The notes below the pieces were generated by a model that made no database searches, was not told the origin of the DNA, and worked only from the letters and a program-made list of their open reading frames with translations. The position numbers and the translations under genes were made by a program. Below are positions 53,716 through 62,300 of a DNA stretch of 64,000 nucleotides, in pieces. Origin of the DNA: Amycolatopsis solani (GTDB lineage: Bacteria; Actinomycetota; Actinomycetes; Mycobacteriales; Pseudonocardiaceae); the NCBI RefSeq assembly GCF_033441515.1, contig NZ_JAWQJT010000001.1, positions 3,038,001-3,102,000 of the forward strand, read 5' to 3'. Position 1 is the first letter of the stretch. Each line of letters opens with the position of its first letter.

Positions 53716-54075
53716 TCACCTCGTCCAGAGGCAGAACGGGTGCCCGGCGGGGTCGAAGCAGACGCGCACGTCGTCCTGCGGCTGGAAGTCCGCGACGACG
53801 GCTCCGGCGGCGCGCGCGGCCGCGGTCGCTGCCTCGAGGTCGTCGACTTCGATGTCGAGGTGCAGCTGCATCTGCTGAGCGCCGTCGGCGGGCGGCCAGG
53901 TGGGCGGGACGTGCCCGGTTTCGAGCTGGAACGACAGCCCGGCACTCCCGTCGTCCGGGCGCAGGGTCACCCACTCCGGCTCATCGGTGCGGATCGGCCA
54001 GCCGAGCAGCTTCGAGTAGAACGCGGCGAGCGCGCGCGGCTCCGGCGCACCGAGCACGGTGGAGGTCAGCTTCAT
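53716..54075 (-). CDS. Glyoxalase/bleomycin-resistance-fold protein
   Basis: 119 residues: STVLGAPEPRALAAFYSKLLGWP, LSFQLETGHVPPTWPP, MQLHLDIEVDDLEAATAAARAAGAVV, VCFDPAGHPFCLW. This is the VOC fold (dioxygenase, glyoxalase or antibiotic-binding). Metal ligands are plausible but not certain. It starts 347 bases upstream of, and divergent from, the small peptide gene. Confidence 0.85.
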   Translation of the reverse strand: MKLTSTVLGAPEPRALAAFYSKLLGWPIRTDEPEWVTLRPDDGSAGLSFQLETGHVPPTWPPADGAQQMQLHLDIEVDDLEAATAAARAAGAVVADFQPQDDVRVCFDPAGHPFCLWTR

Positions 54076-54422
54076 GATCGGCTGGTACCCGCCGGCGCCG
54101 TCCCGTACCCGCCCGGTCCGGAGTCGATCACCCGGCGTATCCGGAGGAACACGTGCCTCCGAAGGCCTCTGTGGCCGTTCCCCCAGCCGGTCGGATGCAC
54201 GTCCTTCGTGGACGTCGTTACAGACTTCACTCTTTAGGACGTTCCCCTCCGAACATCTAGCCTGTTCACAGCGTTCGGTCTGACTTTCCGTAGCTAAAAC
54301 CCTCCCGATCATTGCTCCGTTGTGGAACTATTGGGCCGTTCGCGGGGAGAGGGCCCCGCGAGGGGGACTCACCGTTACGGCCAGCGTCCCCATGCAGATC
54401 CCCAGGGGAGAGGAGATCGACC
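54076..54422. promoter_or_regulatory. 347-base divergent intergenic region
   Basis: No gene is visible. The stretch at 54200-54340 is less GC-rich than its surroundings and contains A/T patches (CACTCTTTAGG, ATCTAGCC, GTAGCTAAAACC, GGAACTATTGG) where promoters for the glyoxalase (leftwards) and peptide (rightwards) genes probably lie. I could not fix -35/-10 boxes with confidence. Confidence 0.3.
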
Positions 54423-54617
54423 ATGTCGACGCCCACGGACACGAAGCCGGAAGAGACGCCGGACCCGATCGAGAAGGCCGGGCCGGTGGTCCCGCACCCG
54501 GAGCCCGACGAGCACGGCTGGGTGCACATCGACCACGGCCCGGTGGTGGCGGACAAGAAGGACGGTCCGGTCGTGACGCCGAACTGCGCGCCGCCGTGCT
54601 ACCAGGTGGCTCGCTGA
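54423..54617 (+). CDS. 64-residue peptide with three GPVV repeats, upstream of the CHAT gene
   Basis: The sequence contains AGPVVPHPEP, HGPVVADKK and DGPVVTPN, an acidic and proline-rich N-terminal half, GWVHIDHG in the centre, and a C-terminal NCAPPCYQVAR with two cysteines. No signal peptide or transmembrane segment. Ribosome-binding site GGGAGAGGAG. The gene is followed by its own hairpin, then by the TPR-CHAT protease gene 91 bases later. It could be a substrate, inhibitor or modified peptide linked to that protease, but nothing in the sequence proves it. Not recognised as a known RiPP precursor. Confidence 0.6.
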   Translation: MSTPTDTKPEETPDPIEKAGPVVPHPEPDEHGWVHIDHGPVVADKKDGPVVTPNCAPPCYQVAR

Positions 54618-54636
54618 GCTTCACCCGGTTGTAACC

Positions 54637-54669
54637 GCCCGCCTGCCGATCTTCGACCGGTAGGCGGGC
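54637..54669 (+). terminator. Hairpin between the peptide and CHAT genes
   Basis: GCCCGCCTGCCG and CCGGTAGGCGGGC form a 12-bp stem around an eight-base loop, followed by TCCTTTC. It lies 20 bases after the peptide stop and 40 bases before the CHAT start. It would let the peptide be made in excess of the protease if read-through is partial. Confidence 0.6.
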
Positions 54670-54708
54670 TCCTTTCGGCAACCTGTGTGCTGTCATAGGA
54701 GAGTGCCT

Positions 54709-57318
54709 GTGACAAAGCTGGATCCGTCCGAAGTCATCGACAGGGTCCGCAAACTCCAGCAGACCGCTTCGGACGTCTCCTGCCTCGGGCGTTTCCACGA
54801 AGGTGTCCGCCTGCTCCGCAAGGGGATGGGCCTGCTGGACGGGATGTATCCGGTCGCACCTGAGCACCGCATCGACTGGATGGTCACGCGGATCCGGCTT
54901 TCCAGCACACTGGTCGCGCTGACCTCGGAGATCACCGGTGATTTCAAGGCCGGGCTGGCCGGGCTCGACGACATCCGCCAGCTCATCGCCGGAGTCGAAG
55001 ACCCGGTGGTGCGCGCCGAGCTGAGCGCCGCGCTGGAGCACAACTACGGCGCCCGGCTGATGAGCGTCGGCCGGAACGAAGACAGCCTCGGGTACTTCGG
55101 TACTTCGATGGAGCACCGGCGCTACTGGCTCGATCACACCCTGGAAGCCGAGCCCCGGATGGTCGGGCTGGTGCAGACCCTCGCCGCCCGGGGGTGGGTG
55201 CACACGAAGCTGGGCAACGTCAGCCAGGCGCGCGAAGATCTGAACCGCGCGATCGAACTCGCGGAGAAGTTCGAGCTGCGTGCCGACGCGGCCGACGGGC
55301 GCCGCTTCCTCGGGACGTTGGCGCTGCGCACCGGTGATGTCCCGGAGGCGCTTCGCCTGTACGAAGTCAGTGAGCGGTCGTACCGGGCCCTCGACCTCGA
55401 CGTGCCGTCCCAGCTGAGGCTGGAGCAGGCGGAGGCGCTGCTGGCCGCCGGCCTGGCCGGCGAGGCGGGCGAGCACCTCGACGACCTGATGGCCTCGATG
55501 CGGTCGCAGCCGAGCGTCACCCGTGAGCTCGCCTACATCGAGCTGCACCGAGCGGAGGCGGCGCTGTTGGCCGACGACCTCGTGCTCGCCCGGCAGATGG
55601 CCGGGTCCGCCCGGCGCCGGATGCTCAAAGTGGGCTGCCAGACCTGCGTGGGCAACGCGAAGATCATCGGGTTGCACGCCGATGTCCGGGAGGCGCTGCG
55701 CTCCGGGGAGATCCCCGCCGCGTTGCCGTACCGGGCCATCCGGACCGCCGAAACACTGCCGGTTCCCCGGCTGGCCGAGCAGGCCGCCACCGCGCGGATG
55801 CTTGCCGTGCGGCTCGACATCCGGCGGGGCAACCTCAAACGGGCCGCCGAGACGCTCCGGATGGTGCCGCGGCCCGGGCAGCTCACCCCCATCGACTACC
55901 GGATGCTGCGGCGCCTCTGCCGGGCCGAGCTCGCCGTTGCGGAAGGGCGGCGGGGGAAGGCGCTCACCGAAATCCGGTCCGGGCTCACCGAGCTCGACGC
56001 CGTGCGGGATCGGATGGGTGGGCTCGATCTCGTCTCCGGGACCGCGCTGCACGGGCAGGAGCTCGCCGACCTCGCCGTGAAGCTCGTGCTCGAACGCAGT
56101 GACGCCCGGCGGCTCTTCGTGTGGCTCGAACGCACGCGGGCGCAGACCTACCGCTACGAACCGCTTTCCGCCGGTACCGATCCCGAGCTCGCCGCGAGCG
56201 TGGCCGAGGTGCGGGGGCTCGGCCAGGCCATCCAGGAGGCCCAGCACGACGGGCACCCGATCGCCGGGCTGCGGGCGAAGTACAACGAACGGCTTCGCGA
56301 AGCCCAGCGGCTCGGGTGGCACACCGGGCGGTGGGGGCGGCCGCGGCCGGTGGCCGGGCTCGGGGAAGTCGTCGCGCGGCTCGGGGAACGGGCCATGGTC
56401 AGCTTCGCCGCTTCGGGTGACGAGCTCGTCGCCGTCGTCGTGGCCGGTGGCGAGTGCCGGCTCGTGCGGCTCGGATCGGCGGAAGCCGCCGCGGAGTCCG
56501 CGCGGGTGCTCAACGTCGACCTCGACGCGCTCGCGCCGGACAACCTGCCCGAGCGGCTGGCCGAGGTCGTCATGGCGTCCGCGCGCAAGCAAGCCGACAA
56601 GCTCGACGCGCAGCTCATCCAGCCCCTCGCCGAGCTGTTCGGTGAGCGGGAACTGGTCATCGTCCCGACCGGGCCGCTCTACGCCGTGCCGTGGGGCGTG
56701 CTGCCGGGGTTGCGGGGGCGGCCGACCGTCGTCGCGCCGTCGGCGACCGCGTGGCTCGCCGCCGAGCTCACCAAGCTGACCCGGGCGCGGAAGATCGTGC
56801 TCGTGCGCGGGCCGGGGCTGGCCGGGGCGCGCGGTGAGCTGGAGAAGCTGACCACGCACTACCGCACCGCGACGACCATGACCGGCGCCAAGGCCACCGT
56901 GAAGTCCGTGCTGCGCGCGATGGACGGCGCGAAGCTCGCGCACTTCGCCGCGCACGGCGCGCACGAGCCGGAGAACGCGCTCTTCTCCCGCCTGGAACTC
57001 GCGGACGGCGCCCTCTTCGGGCACGAGATGGCCGGGCTGCGGCAGCCGCCGCGGCAGGTCGTGTTCGCCGCGTGCGAGCTCGCGCTGAACCGGATCCGGC
57101 CCGGCGACGAAGCTCTCGGCTTCGCCAGCGCGCTGCTGGCCAGCGGCTCGCGCACGGTGATCGCGCCGCTGTCCCGCGTCGGCGACCTGGCCTCGGCGGC
57201 CGCGATGGACGACTACTACCGGGCGCTGGCCGAGCGGGAAAGCCCGGCGCTGGCGCTGGCGGACGCGATCGCCGTGGACCCGTTCCGCCGCCCGTTCGTC
57301 TGCCTCGGCGCCGGATGA
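54709..57318 (+). CDS. TPR-CHAT protease homologue
   Basis: 869 residues. Residues about 1-470 are tetratricopeptide-like helical hairpins (for example AREDLNRAIELAEKFELRADAADGRRFLG). The CHAT (caspase HetF-associated) domain follows from about residue 600, with both catalytic residues present: His in HFAAHGAH (His 749) and Cys in FAACE (Cys 789). CHAT proteins are caspase/separase-like cysteine peptidases, often activated by a partner that binds the TPR part. I chose GTG 54709, because AGGAG has proper spacing to it; GTG 54703 would abut it. A small repeat peptide gene precedes it. Ends at a perfect hairpin. Confidence 0.88.
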   Translation: MTKLDPSEVIDRVRKLQQTASDVSCLGRFHEGVRLLRKGMGLLDGMYPVAPEHRIDWMVTRIRLSSTLVALTSEITGDFKAGLAGLDDIRQLIAGVEDPVVRAELSAALEHNYGARLMSVGRNEDSLGYFGTSMEHRRYWLDHTLEAEPRMVGLVQTLAARGWVHTKLGNVSQAREDLNRAIELAEKFELRADAADGRRFLGTLALRTGDVPEALRLYEVSERSYRALDLDVPSQLRLEQAEALLAAGLAGEAGEHLDDLMASMRSQPSVTRELAYIELHRAEAALLADDLVLARQMAGSARRRMLKVGCQTCVGNAKIIGLHADVREALRSGEIPAALPYRAIRTAETLPVPRLAEQAATARMLAVRLDIRRGNLKRAAETLRMVPRPGQLTPIDYRMLRRLCRAELAVAEGRRGKALTEIRSGLTELDAVRDRMGGLDLVSGTALHGQELADLAVKLVLERSDARRLFVWLERTRAQTYRYEPLSAGTDPELAASVAEVRGLGQAIQEAQHDGHPIAGLRAKYNERLREAQRLGWHTGRWGRPRPVAGLGEVVARLGERAMVSFAASGDELVAVVVAGGECRLVRLGSAEAAAESARVLNVDLDALAPDNLPERLAEVVMASARKQADKLDAQLIQPLAELFGERELVIVPTGPLYAVPWGVLPGLRGRPTVVAPSATAWLAAELTKLTRARKIVLVRGPGLAGARGELEKLTTHYRTATTMTGAKATVKSVLRAMDGAKLAHFAAHGAHEPENALFSRLELADGALFGHEMAGLRQPPRQVVFAACELALNRIRPGDEALGFASALLASGSRTVIAPLSRVGDLASAAAMDDYYRALAERESPALALADAIAVDPFRRPFVCLGAG

Positions 57319-57319
57319 C

Positions 57320-57366
57320 GTGAATGACTCATTCCTGTCGTCGGACGACAGGAATGAGTCATTCAC
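57320..57366. terminator. Perfect 23-bp hairpin between convergent genes
   Basis: Arms 57320-57342 and 57344-57366 are perfectly complementary, with a one-base loop. It begins one base after the CHAT stop and its right arm touches the stop codon of the aldo/keto reductase homologue, so it serves as a bidirectional terminator. The arms carry the word TGAATGACTCATTC. Confidence 0.85.
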
Positions 57367-58343
57367 TACGTTCGGGCCGGGCTGGGCTGAGCGGGCGGGG
57401 ACCAGACCAGCCGCGGGTCGGTCTGGACGAAACTGCCGAGCAGGTGGTCGATCCGGGTCAGCACGTCGAGGTCGAGCCGCACCCCGGCGGCCTTCGCGTT
57501 CTCGGTGACCTGCTCCGGCGTGCTCGCCCCGGCCACCGTCGCGGCGACGCCCTCGTGCTGCAACGTCCACGCCAGCGCGAGCTGCGCCATCGTCAGCCCG
57601 GCGTCGTCGGCGACGCCGCGCAGGAGCTCCACCCGCTCCAGCAGTTCCGGCATCAGCAACGGCCGCGCGTACGCCGGCCCGGCCGCGCGGGAGCCCGCCT
57701 GGATGCGGCCGTCGTGGTACTTGCCGGTGAGCACGCCCTGCGCGAGCGGCACCGAAGCGAACTGGCCGACGCCGATCCGGTCGCTCACCGGCATCACCTG
57801 CGCCTCCGCCACCCGCCACAGCATCGAGTAGTGCGGCTGGTTGGCGATCAGCGGGACGTCGTAGCGCTGCGCGGCTTCGTGGGCCTGCAGCAGCTGCTCG
57901 GCCGTCCACTCCGACGTGCCGGCGTACCGGATCTTCCCCTGCCGCACCAGGTCCGACAGCGCGAGGAACGTCTCCGCGACCGGGGTGCGGTAGTCGAAGC
58001 GCAGCAGCTGGTAGACGTCGACGTGGTCGGTGCGCAGCCGCCGCAGCGAGCCTTCGCACGACGCGATCACGTGCTTGCGGCTCAGCCCGGCGGCGTTCGG
58101 GCCGGGGCCCTCCGGCCAGAAGACCCCCGTGCACAGGACCAGTTCGTCGCGTGGCACCCCGGAAAACGCCGCGCCGTAGGCCTCTTCCGCCGCGCCGCCG
58201 TCCCACGCCGCCGCGGTGTGGAACGTCGTGACGCCGGCGTCCAGCGCCGCCGCGACGCAGCCGGGTTCGCCGTGCGTGAGCCAGTTGCCGTACGCGATCT
58301 CGCTGACGGCGAGGCCGCTCGCGCCGAGCCTGCGGTACTCCAC
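57366..58343 (-). CDS. Aldo/keto reductase homologue lacking the catalytic tetrad
   Basis: 325 residues closely following the AKR pattern of the Kv-beta/YghZ type (YRRLGASGLAVSEIAYGNW, YAGTSEWTAEQLLQAHE, ASVPLAQGVLTGKY, GASTPEQVTENA). The four residues that act in catalysis are all changed: FDTA to FHTA (His42), the Tyr to Trp47, the Lys to Gly73 (CTGVFWP), and the His to Leu114 (YQLLRFD). NADPH binding could remain. It is likely a pseudoenzyme, perhaps a sensor or binding subunit. GTG start with GGGAGG upstream; it lies directly after the SDR gene and is probably co-transcribed. Confidence 0.88.
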   Translation of the reverse strand: MEYRRLGASGLAVSEIAYGNWLTHGEPGCVAAALDAGVTTFHTAAAWDGGAAEEAYGAAFSGVPRDELVLCTGVFWPEGPGPNAAGLSRKHVIASCEGSLRRLRTDHVDVYQLLRFDYRTPVAETFLALSDLVRQGKIRYAGTSEWTAEQLLQAHEAAQRYDVPLIANQPHYSMLWRVAEAQVMPVSDRIGVGQFASVPLAQGVLTGKYHDGRIQAGSRAAGPAYARPLLMPELLERVELLRGVADDAGLTMAQLALAWTLQHEGVAATVAGASTPEQVTENAKAAGVRLDLDVLTRIDHLLGSFVQTDPRLVWSPPAQPSPART

Positions 58344-58344
58344 T

Positions 58345-59130
58345 TCAGCCTCCCACGGCCATCTCGTCGATCCACGCGTCGACCGCGCCCGCCTTGCGGG
58401 CGAAGGACTCCCGCACGGATTCGTGCGGCAGGATCAGGAACTCATCCTTGCCGAGCCCGTGCACGACCGCTTCGGCGACGTCCTCGGGTTCGAGCAGCGG
58501 GGCCGCCGCCGCGATGGCCAGCGCGGCCGGGTGACCGGCGGCGATCCCGGGTTCGAGCAGCGCCGTCCGGACGCCGAGCGGGCACAGCGCGCTGACCCCG
58601 ATCCCGCGCGGCCGGTAGGTGATCGCCAGCCACTCGGCGAGGCCGACGGCCGCGTGCTTGGTGACCGAGTACGGCGCGTCGCCCGGGGTGCCGAGCAGCC
58701 CGGCGGCCGACGCCGTGAGCAGCAGGTAGCCTTCGCCGCGCGCGAGCATCGCGGGCAGCACGGCCTGTGCGGCGTGGACGTGCTGCAGCACGTTGATCTC
58801 CCAGGACTTCTGCCACTGTGCGTCGGACGCGTGGACGCCGGTGCCGAACGCCGCACCGGCGTTGGCGCAGAACAGGTCCACCGGGCCGAACTCGGCGCGG
58901 GCCGTCGCGACCAGTGCCTTCAAGTCCTTTTTGGACGTCGCGTCGGCGGCCACCCCGACGGCCCGGCCGCCCGCGCCGGTGATCTCGGCCGCCACCCGGG
59001 CCGCGCCCGCGGCGTCGACGTCGGACACCACGACGCCCGCCGCGCCCTCGGCGGCGAAGCGGCGGGCCATGGCGGCCCCGATCCCGTGTGCCGCGCCGGT
59101 CAGCACGACCACCCGTCCAGTCAGTTCCAC
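58345..59130 (-). CDS. Short-chain dehydrogenase/reductase
   Basis: 261 residues with a complete classical SDR set: TGAAHGIG, CANAG, TASAAG, YSVTK (Tyr and Lys) and CPLGVRTAL. NAD(P)-dependent oxidoreductase acting on an alcohol or keto group. GTG start. The divergent gene is the large polyketide/PUFA-type synthase, so it may belong to the same pathway. Confidence 0.9.
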   Translation of the reverse strand: MELTGRVVVLTGAAHGIGAAMARRFAAEGAAGVVVSDVDAAGAARVAAEITGAGGRAVGVAADATSKKDLKALVATARAEFGPVDLFCANAGAAFGTGVHASDAQWQKSWEINVLQHVHAAQAVLPAMLARGEGYLLLTASAAGLLGTPGDAPYSVTKHAAVGLAEWLAITYRPRGIGVSALCPLGVRTALLEPGIAAGHPAALAIAAAAPLLEPEDVAEAVVHGLGKDEFLILPHESVRESFARKAGAVDAWIDEMAVGG

Positions 59131-59335
59131 GCGGGCTCCAGGTATTTCGAAGTCGAATTGTCACTTGCGTGCGGGAAATGCATTCCGAGATTGCGATCCA
59201 GGTGATAAAAGTGCTGTTCAGGGCCATGATCGTGACGTGTCCAACGGTTTCCTACCCTAGCACGAGTATTGCTTTTCACCGGTCCGGTGCGTTATTTCTG
59301 AAGATCGCCCCACCCCGCGCTCAGGAGGTCCGCCG

Positions 59336-62300
59336 ATGGCCGAGCTCGTCCCGCCGCCGCACGTCCGGCGGCTGCGTTGCCTGGGCATCGGCGACCCGGA
59401 CGCCGTCGCCGCGGTCGCCCGCGGTGGCGGCCTCGGCGTGCTCGACGGCGCCGATCCGGCGGCCGTCGCGCTGGTCGCCGGCCGCGTCCGGGTGCCCTAC
59501 GGCGTGCGCACCGACGGCCCGCTACCCGCCGGTGCGGCGTTCGCCCTCCGCACGCAAGCGCCGTGGGCCGGCGCCCTCGCCGAAGTCGCCGACGTCGCCA
59601 CGGCCGCCGAAGCGGTGCGTGGCGGTGCGCTGGGGCTCGTCGCCCGCGGCGGTGAACTGAGCGATTTCGTTCTCCTGCAACAGCTCCTGAACGCCTTCGG
59701 TGTCCCGGTGTGGGGGACCGTGGCGGGGCCGCGGACCGCCGTCGGCGCGCTGGCGGGCGGGGCAGCCGGTGTCGTGAGCAAGTCCACAGTGGAATCGAAC
59801 ACCGTGGAATCGGACGTGCGCCGGATCACCGGCGCCGCCGTGCCCGCGGTGCCCGCACCGGACCGGCTCCTGCGGACGCTCGGCACCGCGCTCCCGGTGG
59901 TCCAAGGGCCGATGACGCGGGTGAGTGACCAGCCCGGGTTCGCGGCCGCAGTCGCCGAGGCGGGCGGGTTCCCGTTCGTGGCGGTGGCCACCGCGAACGG
60001 CCCGCGGACCACGGAACTCCTGACCCGCACCGCCGAGCGGCTCGGCGACCGGCCGTGGGGCGCGGGGATCCTCGGCTTCGTCCCCGACGACCTGCGGGCC
60101 GCGCAGCTCGCCGCGATCCGCGCCGCCCGGCCGCGGTGCGTGCTGATCGCGGGCGGGAAACCCGGGCAGGCCAAGGCTTTGGAAGCGGAGGGGATCGCGA
60201 CGTTCGTGCATGTGCCGTCGCCGGTCCTGCTCGGCCAGTACCTCGACGCGGGCGTCCGCCGGTTCGTCTTCGAGGGCGCCGAATGCGGCGGGCACGTCGG
60301 CCCGCGCACGAGTTTCGAGCTGTGGGAGGAACAACTGGCCGTGCTGGGCGCGGCGAAGGACGTCGAGGTGCTGTTCGCCGGCGGGATCCACGACGCCCGT
60401 TCGGCCGCGGTGGTCCGGGCGATGGCGGCGCCGCTCGACGCCGTCGGCCTCCTGATGGGGACGGCGTACCTCTTCACCGAAGAAGCCGTGGCGCACGGCG
60501 CGATCACGGACCTGTTCCAGCAACGCGCGATCGGCGCCGAAGCCACTGTCACGCTGGAGACCGCGCCGGGGCACCGCACGCGCTGCCTGCCCAGCCCGTA
60601 CACCGCCGAGTTCGAGCAGGTCAAAGCGAGCCTGCGGGACGTGCCCGCGCAGGAAGCCTGGCAGCGCCTGGAAGAACTGAACACCGGACGGCTGCGCGTC
60701 GCGAGCAAGGGCGTCCGCCACGGCGGCGCGGCGCTCGACGCGGAAACCCAGCTCGCCGAGGGGATGTTCATGGCCGGGCAGGTCGCCGTGCTGCGCGACC
60801 GGAGGACCACCATCGCCGAGCTGCACCGCGAAGTCGTGGCCGGGAAAACGTTCACCCGGCCCGAAGCGCCCTCGCCAGCGGAGACCACCGGTGACATCGC
60901 CGTCATCGGGATGGCCTGCACGTTCCCCGGCGCGCCGGACCTCGAAGCGTTCTGGTCGAACGTCCTGCGCGGCGAGGACGCCGTCACCGAGGTGCCGCCG
61001 GAGCGCTGGGACCCGGAAGTCTACTTCGGACGGTCTGCGTCGAAGTGGGGCGGTTTCCTGCCCCCGGTGGCCGTCGACCCGCTCGACTTCGGGATCCCGC
61101 CGTCCGCGATGGGCAGCATCGACCCGGCGCAGCTGGTGTCGCTGGAAACCGCGCGCCGGGCGCTCGAAGACGCCGGGTACGCGCACCGCGACTTCGACCG
61201 CGAACGCACGAGCGTCGTGTTCGGCGCGGAGGCGGGTGGCGACCTCGCCAACGCGAGCACCCTGCGGTCCCTGCTCGACGGCTACCTCGACGAGGTACCG
61301 CCCGAACTCCTGGCGCAGCTGCCGGAGCCCACCGAGGACACCTTCCCCGGCACGCTCGCCAACGTCATCTCCGGCCGGATCGCCAACCGGCTCGACCTCG
61401 GCGGCGCGAACTACACGGTGGACGCCGCCTGCGGTTCCTCACTGGCCGCACTGGACCTGGCGGCCAAGGAACTGCGCGCCGGGACGAGCGAGCTGGTCCT
61501 CTGCGGCGCGGTCGACCTGCACAACGGCATCCACGACTACCTCATGTTCACCTCGGCGGGCGCGCTCTCGCCGACCGGCCGCTGCCGCCCGTTCGACGCC
61601 GCCGCCGACGGGATCGCGCTCGGCGAAGGCGTCGCCTGCCTCGTGCTCAAGCGCCTCGCCGACGCCGAGCGCGACGGCGACCGGGTCTACGCCGTGGTCA
61701 AGGGCATCGGCGCGGCCAGCGACGGCAAGGCGCTCGGCCTGACCGCGCCCCGCCCGGAAGGCCAGTACCGCGCCCTCGAACGCGCTTACCGAGACGCCGG
61801 CGTGTCCCCAGTGGACGTCGGGCTCGTCGAAGCGCACGGCACCGGCACGGTGGTCGGCGACGCGACCGAACTGCGGACGCTCACCGGGTTCTTCGCCGAC
61901 GCCGGTGCCACGCCCGGCAGCTGCGTGCTCGGCTCGGTGAAGAGCCAGATCGGGCACACGAAGTGCGCGGCCGGGCTGGCCGGGCTGATCAAGGCGGCGC
62001 TGGCGCTCTGGCACGAGGTCGTCCCGCCGACGCTGCACCTGAGCAAGCCGAACGCGGCCTGGGACGCGGCCGCCAGCCCGTTCACCTTCACCACCGCGGC
62101 CCGCCCGTGGGCGGACCCGGCCCGGCTGGCCGGGGTCAGCGCGTTCGGCTTCGGCGGCACCAACTTCCACGCCGTGCTCGGGGCCGGCCCGGTCGCCCCG
62201 GACCGCCGCCACGGCCCGCGTGACTGGCCGGCCGGTGCGGAGAAAGCCCTGGCCGGGATCCGGCGCGCGGACGCCGACCCGGGGAAGATCGCGTTCCTCT

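Noticed and set aside
54328-58206. A 1292-codon minus-strand frame opposite the CHAT gene
   Set aside because: It lies antisense to the TPR-CHAT gene with its intact His-Cys dyad and has no family features; GC-rich shadow.
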